Position numbers and translations under genes: made by a program
In this document: piece by piece, positions 56,540 to 64,000 of the stretch
How positions within the stretch are numbered: the first letter of the stretch is position 1
Layout of the letters: each line of letters begins with the position of its first letter
The notes under the pieces: model-generated
The model's input: only the letters and a program-made list of their open reading frames with translations
Databases searched by the model: none
What the model was told of the DNA's origin: nothing
Origin: Blastocladiella emersonii ATCC 22665
Taxonomy: Eukaryota > Blastocladiomycota > Blastocladiomycetes > Blastocladiales > Blastocladiaceae
Direction of reading: 5' to 3'
DNA length: 64,000 bases
Assembly (NCBI GenBank): GCA_025594325.1
Contig: JANHCV010000013.1
Coordinates: 496,001-560,000 of the forward strand

Positions 56540-57483
56540 GGAAGTGACGAAAAATGCTTCATGGAGTGCCGTGCGAAGGGAGCTGGAATTGGGGGCTGAG
56601 CAGCGGCGTCCAATTTGGCTTGCACGTGGCGGTGGCGCCACGTGGTGCGCCAGCCGCGCGGTTGCCATGCACCGCCCCGTCGCGTTCTCCCTCCCGCGCC
56701 CCTTCCGATATCTCAAGCCATCGACGATTGTTCGAATGAAGAGCTGATGCAACGCGCGCTGCTACAGTTATCGTTCAAGGTCATTGGACCGATCCGTCGC
56801 AGTCGTCCAAGCCTGTAGCCCGCTCTAATCAAGCGGCACAGGTGCCTTGCGCTTCGTTCTTGAATCGTTTTCAGCTACATAACAGAATTGCTTGGGAGCA
56901 GCTCTACACTAGACTTGTTTCTGAGCAGAGTGTGGAAGGTCGATGACCTTCTGGTCCTCTGAAAGCCCACGCTCCCTCCCTGTTTGCTTGCCGTAGATCA
57001 TCCGTAAATCATAAGCCAATCCGCTTCCCGCGCCCGATTTCCCCGCGTTGCGAGCAATAAAATCCAGGCCGCAGGCTTGAATCTCCGGCGTGATTAGCTG
57101 CTTGATCTGGTCAGCCGCGAGGGCTTGTCCATTTGGCAAGCGCGGGCGACGCCGCTGCCTCGCTCAAAATTTATTGCGGGCCATGTCTACCCCGTACCCA
57201 GAACGACGCGATTGGTGCACAATGTGTAGCATCCTTCCTTGACGCAATAGTAGCTCTCACGTGGTCATTTGGCGCTCTTTCAGATGCTGCTGCGACCCAA
57301 CCATAGCCCCTCAAGTTCTTGGCAAATGGTTTGCCTAAACTTGGTTGATCGCGTCACGATTGCCCCAGCCACTGGTCCATGTCTGACTGCACTGCCACGC
57401 TGCAAGTGTTCACCTGCTTTACTGAACAACGGTGGTATGTACGATACAACGTGTTTGGGACACGAAACGACGCATGGGCGCGA
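56540..57483. other. Intergenic region between A5 and A6
   Basis: No confident gene. A minus-strand frame at 57139-56909 is protein-like (ADQIKQLITPEIQACGLDF, GLAYDLRMIYGKQ) but unrecognised and without clear splice partners; it may be a terminal exon or remnant. The word ACTCCATGCAA (minus strand) lies at 56521, within the A5 start. Confidence 0.35.
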
Positions 57484-60400
57484 TCACAGCGAAGGCGCTG
57501 GCCGCCGCCCAAACTTCTTGCACAGGTTGTGATCCCGCTCGGCAAGGACGCAATCGGGAAGCTTGAAGTACTTCCCTGAGATGCGCATCATCTCCAGAAT
57601 GTGCTCGTGCTTTGCCCGAGGGAAGCGATCGACCAAGCAAAGATACAAGATGTTCATGATCCAATACAGCGCCTAGCTGGGAATCGTTCGCGTTAAGATC
57701 GGCGAGACTGGCCACAGTGCAAAGATCAGATCTTTGAGCAGTCGAGGCGCCTTGGCCCCCATCACGTTCGAAATGAAGGATGGCGCCGTGTCGGCCGGGT
57801 CCTGAGCGCAGCACGCGTTGGCGAGCTCATGCTGCAACGCAAGATCGTGTGGAGGGCGGACAGAATGTAAATAGGCTCGGAGGAACGGCCACTTGGTGCT
57901 GCTTGAGTCGCTCAGCTCAAAGAGTGCGAGAAACCCATCACGCCAAGCAGGTTGGTATGAGAGCGGACAGTCTGGGCAGGCCGTGAATCCGGGCACGGTC
58001 GAGAAAACGAGATCGATGCGCGAGGAAAAGTGGGCGGCGAGCATTGCGCACAGGAGTGGCTCGGCCGCGCCAAAGTCCACTACGCCAGCGGCCCAACTTG
58101 TGCACGGCGCGCGCGCTCACCAACCGACCAATCAGCGTTAAGGGTAGTCCACGATTTTATTGGTCGGCTTGCGCCACATCTGACCCCATGACCCGCCCGA
58201 CGCGCCGCGCCACCCCGATTTAGCATCCGCCAGCTCACCCCGCACCGCACGCCGGCCCGATCCGCACCGCCGCCGCACGAACACGTTTTCGGCGCCGGAA
58301 TCTTAGTCAGGCACCGGCCCGAGCGCCGCCGCCGCCGGCTCGACGACGATCGACGATGACCGGCGAGGGCGTTGGCGAGCGGCAGAGTCCTTGACGACGA
58401 CGAGGACACGAAGTTGAGGGCACCGTAGCGGACGACCTGGACGAGGAGTGAGGAGCGAGGCGCGGTGGTCAGTGATCGTGTCCTGCGTGCGCGGCGTGAG
58501 AGAGCGAGGGGGCGTACCTGAGCGTGGAGGGCGGACGGGCGCGGTGACGGCGGCCGGTTCAAGGTAACTACAGACGAGCAGGGCGACGTCAGCGTGCGTC
58601 GCGGCGGCGCGGTGGACGCGGACGACGTACCTGGAACGGCCGACGATCAGGGACGCGGTGCGGGCATGGTCGAGATCTACGCGTTGCGAGCGGGCGGGGA
58701 TGAACGTCAGCATCAGCGTGGAGCGCGTCGCGGGGCGGGCGAGGCAGGCGACGGGGACGCGCGAGGCATACATAGGGATGATGAACGGCCGGCGAGGGCC
58801 GCTGTGAGGAGAAGAATGTGGAGGCAGCAGCGGCCCTCTCTTTATAGCCGGCGGCCGGCGGGCGGGGGCGGGCGGGGCGGGGGTCGGTGCCCGGCGTAGC
58901 GGCGCAGCGAGCGGGGTCGCTCGGCGGGGGTGGATAGCCCCATATTGCGCCTCGCCGTGTGCACCGACCGCAGCCGTCGCTCACCCCCGCCGCGCTTCTC
59001 GCCTCACTATCCCTCGTACCCGTGGCGCCTCGACCCAGACGGCTCAGAAAAAACTTTCACGGACAAGCTTAATCGTATCCCGAGCCCCGCGACGGTGCCC
59101 GGCGCGCTCTGCGGCCAGTCGCGCGCGGCAACGCGGCCTCCAAGCAGCCCGCCCGCGTCGCGGCGACGCCCTCGGGCGCGGGACGGGCGGCGGCGGTAGC
59201 AGATGATGCACACGGTCTGTCTCACGCGTCCGATAGTGCGTGGGTCGTGGTGGTGAGCTAGTAGACGGCCTAGAGCTCGCCGCGCGCGCGAGCCATGGCC
59301 ATGGCCACGGCCACGGTCCACCCACCACGCGCTCGGCGCGCAGCACGGCGTCGTCCCGCTGCTTCGCGAGCGTCAAGAGATGCTGCGGGGTGCCCGTCCC
59401 GCCGCGGTCCCGCGCCAGCGCTAGTCGCGCGCCGCGGCCGCGACCCGCTTCGCCGCCGCGATGCGTGGTTTGGAGCGGCCCAAATCGACCGCCACTGCGA
59501 GGGCGCACAGCTAGCACCCTCTCGGGGAGTCGTGTGCGGTACGGAGCTCACCCCGTCGTCTCGGGCAGCAGCCGTGTCCGAGTCCGGCTCGACCGTGGCG
59601 GTGCGTGCGCGTCGCGAGTGCGAGCGGGCGACCTGAGTCGTTCCCACGGTGGCGGGCTAGTGGCGCGGGGACCACGTCAAGCGTCGGGCGCCCTGCGTCG
59701 TCGTCGCCCGTCGCCGCGCGCGGCGCACTCAGCTACGGCCGCCGCGGGCGGAACGGTGGCTCCCGCCCGACGCAACAGATGCGCCGAGCTCACGGCGGCA
59801 GGATAGACTCGTTTGGGTGATGAAGAACTTCGTATATTGCTGGTGCTTCGCGAGCGAGGGCCGCGGCCGACTGACACGGCGAGGCGAGGCAGCGCCCGCC
59901 CTACGCCGGGCGAGGGCCGGGCTCGGCGGCAGCGATACATGAGAGTGCATAGAGTGTGGAGTTGCGTAGACGAAGCGTGTGCGACCACGAGGGGGAGCGC
60001 GAGAGAGAGGGGAGAGGGGGAGCGGGCAGCGGCGAGGCGGCCGCGGGGCTGAGCAGCGCGGAAAACGCTAAGTCCCGAGCCGCACTGCGGCAGCCCGCCC
60101 TGAAGGGAAACGGAGAGCGAGGGAAAAAGAAAATTGATTTTCAGCCGGCGCCCAGCTTGCGCCCAGCTCACCGCGGCGGTGCGGTGGAGCGATGTGGCGC
60201 AACGCCTGCAGCTCCGCGCGCGCTGATTGGCTGGCTCCCCGGCCGCCAGCTTGTTCACAAGTGGGGCCGCAAGCGTAGTGGTCGCACACAAGGCCCAGCG
60301 CGCGCGACTTGGTATCCTGCGTCGCGACTACCGAGGTGACAAGCCAAGAAATCGCATGATTAACGACCGCAGAAGGCTTCCCGATCGCGGTCAAATCCAT

Positions 60401-60770
60401 GGGAAGCAGACACAATACAATGTTGAAGACATCAAGCCGCTCTGCGGTTGGCTGCTCGGCGCCAAGGAGAAGAGAAATGACGCTGAAGCGCTTGACAGCG
60501 TCGCCCTCCGCAAAAAAGTCGATGCCAAAGGTAGCGATAAGGCTGGGCGATCCGGTCATGCGCGTGAGGTGAAGCACTTTGTCCAGGAAGTTGGAATTGG
60601 CGTACGAATCAAGACGGGGTTGCTTGAATACTAACCGTGAAGCGAGAGTCAGCGAACACTTCGAGTCCAGATGGATCAAACAAGATGTACGTCCAGTCGG
60701 GAAGAACGTTGTTAACCGACGCGTGTGGCAACCAGCCACCTGGTCGCATGTGACCAACCGCACACCTGTT
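57484..60770 (-). pseudogene. Family A copy A6, truncated and split by a CACTA-like element
   Basis: Only the last bases of exon 1 (LPDWT, near 60700) remain, followed by a family-type intron (GTACAT...GGTTAG). Exon 2 runs from about 60650 (VFKQPRLDSYANSN) to 60281. A 2,203-bp element intervenes and exon 2 resumes at 58077 (FGAAEPLLCAMLAAHF). Removing the element and one GTC joins ALGLVC to DFGAAEPLL in frame. The signature is present: CPDCPLSYQPAWRDGF and NACCAQ. A TAG near 57673-57675 interrupts the C-terminus between TRTIPS and ALYWIM; homology to A5 continues to FGRRPAPSL. Upstream of about 60770 family similarity stops. Confidence 0.75.
58078..60280. mobile_element. 2.2-kb CACTA-like (EnSpm/CMC) non-autonomous element
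   Basis: It begins CACTACGCCAGCGGCCCAAC and ends with the complement of CACTACGCTTGCGGCCCCAC. Imperfect inverted similarity extends over about 28 bp (both contain ACTTGTG), and CCAATCAGCG sits subterminally at both ends. It is flanked by GTC at 58075-58077 and 60281-60283, the 3-bp duplication expected of CACTA elements. The interior is GC-rich and has no recognisable transposase or En/Spm-type gene. The insertion lies in exon 2 of A6 and is reversible on paper, so it is comparatively young relative to the A6 lesions or at least has kept clean borders. Confidence 0.85.
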
Positions 60771-63230
60771 CCTGCGCTGCCTGCTGCCCGCGGCGGCGCT
60801 CCCGGCATTTGCATCCACGCTCCCCTCACCCCGCCTTGGGTTCGGGGCTGGAGGCAGAAATACACATCCCTGACTAGCTGTATCGTGGTCTCCTCGTGTC
60901 CCTCTCCTCGCCACGCTACATTTTTTTCAGCTAGTTGTCCTCATGGCATCCGAACCTCCCATCACCCTCTCTACCACTCAGACGCTGCCCGCCACCTGGC
61001 CTGGTCCGTTTTTTTTCTTCTCCTTCAAGCTCTCGGTTTCTTGCACAGCACGGCGCTTGCCTCGCGCTATCCCCTACCACGCCGTCCGCCTGGCCCTCCT
61101 GCTTGCGCCGCGCTTAGCGCGCACTCTGCTGGCACCGGTGCAGTCACTTTTGCGCGCCCAACGCCTCAGAGGCAGCCAGCCGCCGCCTCGGTCTCCCCCT
61201 CGCCCGCCATGCGGCCCATCCTGTGTTGCGGGCTGTTTCCCGCCACTGTACGCCACCGTTGCTGCTCGCCTCGTGTGTTAGTCTAGTTTTGAGTGCGTCT
61301 GCCACGGTGCTCGCCACCCTGCTTGCCACCACCCACCCGCCCGCTCTGGTCGCACGGGTTCTTCTTCCCCCTCGGCGCCCTCTGGACCGCGCGCCTGCCC
61401 GTCTCTGCAATGCGCGCCGTCTGCGTCTCAGCTATCTCGCCGCGCTCCGCCACCGTGCACACCCTCGCGCAGGCGCCACCACCTGCCCTCCCCGTCGCGC
61501 CCACGCCCGCCGCTCGCGCAGATCGCCGCAGCGCTGTCGCGCCCGCGCTCCGCCACCGTGCACACCCTCAAGCAGGCGCCACCGCTGGCCCTTGGCTCGC
61601 GCTTCGCGTGCTGGTCGCTTCCTCAGCCGCCTGCCCTTCCCATCGCGCTCGCGCCCGCCGCTCGCGCAGATCGCCGCAGCGCCATCGCGCGTGCCTGGCA
61701 TCACCGTCCTGCGTCTTTGTGCAGTTCCTGCAATAGCTGGACCACGTTGCTCGCCCTCATCATCCTCGGCCGCGGCGTCACGCACTCGCCGCCGTGCCCT
61801 GCATACCCGCCCACCCGCCGGTTCCTTCGCCGCCGCCGCCGTCTTCAACGCGGCCGCTCGCCCTCATCATTGCGGCCACCGCCTCGTGCAGCCGTGGCGA
61901 CGCCATGCGCGCTTGTCCTGCTCGGCCCACCATTGCCGGCCCCCGCCCATATTGACTACAACAACGAAAACGACAAGATAAGAACAGAAGAACAACCTCA
62001 ACCGCGGCAGCTACCACTCGTGCAGCTGCGGCGCTGCTGTGCGCGCTTGCCCATCTCGGCCCGCTATTGCCAGCCGCTGCCACGCGCGTCCGCCCTGCTT
62101 AGGCCGCTGTCGCTGGCCGTCGACCACATCCATATCTACCACACCAACAACATCAAAACATCTACATCATCCGCCACCTCACGGCGCCACACCCGGCCGC
62201 CGGGTCGCCTGCTCGCGCGCCTGCGGCGGTTGGTCGCTGCCGCTGCCCCCGCCGTCTGTCACGCGCCTTCGCGTCGACCTCCAGCTGTGCGCATCCAGCC
62301 CGCCCTCAAGCTCCATGGCCGCCGGCACTCTGTCACGCTCGCGCGCCTGCTCAAGTTCCAGCCGTGTACCTCCCCCGCCACCCCGTGGTCAGCCGCGCAC
62401 CGTCGCCGTCACTGCCACCTGGCCTGCGCCGTCACTGGCTGCCCACGTTCTTCTCGCTCAAGTTCCTCTCGTTTCGCCCGCCGGCCTCCCGCTCCCCGTC
62501 CTCCACGTTCTCAGCCTCGACTCTCCTGGTCCCCAGCGCGTCTCTGCTACCTTGCCAACCGCCAGCCGCCATCGGCTGCGCGCACCCTGCGCACCTCACG
62601 CACCCGCCCCACGTCCAGCTCGCCACCCTCATGAGCCCAAGTGATCCCCGTACCCGCGCCTCGCAGCGCCACGACGTCCTCGTTGTCCATCCACGGCGCT
62701 CCAGGTCCTGCGCGGCTCGTGGTCCCCACTCGCGCTTGTGCGGTGGCGCTGCGACCTCCGCTGCGGCCTCAACGTCGGCGCTGTACCGCCCTGCACACAC
62801 ACACACACGCGATAGCGTACAACATAATAATGATACCTCCATCACCAACAACATCTCGCAGGGGCTGACGTCATCATTGCAGCCCGATAGGGCCGACGTC
62901 GTCCTTGCGCGCTCCTCCGGCTTCATCTTTGTCGCGCGATAGCGCCTGAGGTCCTTGCGCTCCTTTGGTCAGGCCCGCCGCTGCCGGGCGCGTCGCCACG
63001 CCTGCCGCCGCCCACGATCCATCCTCAACATCTTTGGCGACGTCTTCTGCTTCAGCACCCCCAGCAACGTCTTCCACGGCACCTCATGCAGCTTCTCCCA
63101 CACCATGCTCTGCAATTCCCCCTGCATCGGCCGAGCTTGACGGCTCCGCGCCACCAGAGCGCCCCAGCTCGCCCATTGTCTTTCTGCCTTGGCCGTCAGG
63201 CACCCGCTTGGCAGGCTGCGCGACTGCAAG
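60771..63230. other. C-rich low-complexity region
   Basis: Long plus-strand frames (for example 61558-62634) arise from a strongly C-rich strand and are Pro/Ser/Arg-rich without domain motifs; I do not call them genes. It contains imperfect duplications (CGCGCTCCGCCACCGTGCAC at about 61441 and 61544; GCTCGCGCAGATCGCCGCAG twice) and a short (CA)n run near 62798. It may be non-coding retroelement sequence upstream of the RNase H remnant. Confidence 0.4.
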
Positions 63231-63480
63231 CGCGTCAACTCCAACATCTGCGGCACCGTGGACAGGCGAGTACTAGCAGTTCCTCGCCATCAAGGCCGTC
63301 GTCAGCGCCGCACTGCGCCTCGCCTGCTCAACAACACTACTCCAAGCTGTTCTTCGTTTGCCACCAACGCCTCGTACGTCGGCATTGGCGCCGCCCTCCT
63401 CCAGGGTATCCGCAACTCCCCGCGCCGCTTCAACTCTGCATCCCGCTCTCTGCGGTCAGCCGAGCGCACACTCTCGGTCT
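63231..63480 (+). pseudogene. Decayed Ty3/Gypsy-like RNase H segment
   Basis: Two overlapping frames reproduce the end of a Ty3/Gypsy reverse transcriptase and the start of its RNase H. PWTGEY, a TAG, then QFLAIKAVVSAALRLA corresponds to the usual W-T-x-E...F-x-x-I/L-K helix. One frame over, FATNASYVGIGAALLQG corresponds to the TDAS-x-x-GIGAVLxQ strand, and SRSLRSAERTLSVSKLKL to the SR-x-L-x-x-AERNY-x-x-x-E-x-E helix. The catalytic Asp of TDAS is Asn here. A stop codon and a frameshift show it is defunct. The rest of the polyprotein is not recognisable and the right side may run past the window. Confidence 0.6.
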
Positions 63481-63765
63481 CCAAGCTCAAGCTCATCTGC
63501 ATTGTCTCTGCGCGCAACCGCTGCGGCACCAACCTCCGCGGCCGGCACCGCCGCCTCAACGCGTGCCACGTCTGGTGCCACTACCTCCACGCCCAAGCTC
63601 ACGCTGCGCTGGCCAACGCTGTGCTCGCCTGCGCCGCGCCACGTTTGCCTACGCTGCCTTCGCCTGCGCCGCGCTCATGCCGCGCCCGCGCTGTGCCTCA
63701 ATCGCCTGCGCTGCGCTCACCTGCTCCGCGTCACAATCGCCTACAACGCGTTTGCCCGCGTCTTG

Positions 63766-63900
63766 CGCGCCTGCGTCACGCTCACGTCGCGCTTGCCTGC
63801 GTCACGCTCACGTCGCGCTCGCTTGCGCCACGCTCACGTTGCGCTCGCCTGCACTACGCTCAAGCCGCGCTCGCCTGCACTACGCTCAAGCCGCGCTCGC
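63766..63900. repeat. 26-bp minisatellite
   Basis: About five units of GCGCTCGCCTGCACTACGCT plus CAAGCC; the last two are identical (from about 63840) and earlier ones read GCGTCACGCTCACGTC at the same place. Looser relatives extend back to about 63620. Confidence 0.8.
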
Positions 63901-64000
63901 CCACATGTTCTCGCAAAAGCGACTCTTGCCCATCCTCGCCAACTGGCTCGACACGCTCCTGTCGCCCACCTGCCCAGTGTCCTCAACGTCCCAACATCCT

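Noticed and set aside
61558-62634. 358-codon plus-strand frame as a gene
   Set aside because: It arises from a C-rich strand; Pro/Arg/Ser repeats with no domain and no splice structure.

Overview
The window is nuclear DNA from a GC-rich eukaryote, most likely a zoosporic fungus. Genes are split by short introns (about 45-110 bp) that mostly open with GTACG, GTGCG or GTATG and close in a pyrimidine-YAG, often with a CTGAC or CTAAC branch site. There are no operons or Shine-Dalgarno sites. The ankyrin/LRR-like family with repeated 'WWxxSGLP' phrasing recalls families I associate with Blastocladiomycota (Allomyces, Catenaria). That placement is an inference made without a database search.

Single-copy genes: an HSPA12-type Hsp70 ATPase (1.7-3.6 kb, minus), a small caspase-fold (C14/metacaspase-like) peptidase (6.0-7.0 kb, plus), a two-finger zinc-finger protein (14.3-16.0 kb, plus) and an Apd1/Aim32-type thioredoxin-like [2Fe-2S] protein (16.8-17.9 kb, plus).

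Most other genes belong to three local multigene families. Family A (weak F-box-like N-terminus, one intron at a fixed place, exon 2 marked by C-x2-CP...SYQ-x2-W-R-D and N-x-C-C) has seven copies, A1-A7, all on the minus strand. Family B (F-box-like start plus a Cys-rich N-terminal block) has B1 and B2, both plus. Family C (N-terminal ankyrin-like helices plus leucine-rich repeats) has C1-C3, all plus. A-C and A-B copies sit head to head three times over 130-220 bp. Only A1, A4, B1 and B2 read intact. The others carry single nonsense codons, frameshifts, truncations or transposon insertions.

Mobile DNA is prominent. (1) An 11.2-kb element (21163-32378) has inverted ends made of a unique ~37-bp tip plus ~0.7 kb of 11-bp satellite. 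It begins and ends with TA and carries a Tc1/mariner-IS630-type transposase whose second catalytic Asp is Asn, a five-exon gene with a cysteine cluster and an RS-rich tail, and two less certain cargo genes. (2) A 3.74-kb element (40165-43901) has 16-bp inverted repeats and a TAA duplication, and sits in C2. (3) A 2.2-kb CACTA-like element (58078-60280) has a GTC duplication and sits in A6. In (2) and (3), removing the element and one duplication restores the host reading frame. (4) A dispersed repeat is present at 1.1-1.5 kb and again inside C2 at 38.5-39.5 kb. (5) An inverted-repeat structure lies at 4.2-5.2 kb. (6) The last kilobase holds a decayed Ty3/Gypsy-like RNase H segment followed by a 26-bp minisatellite.
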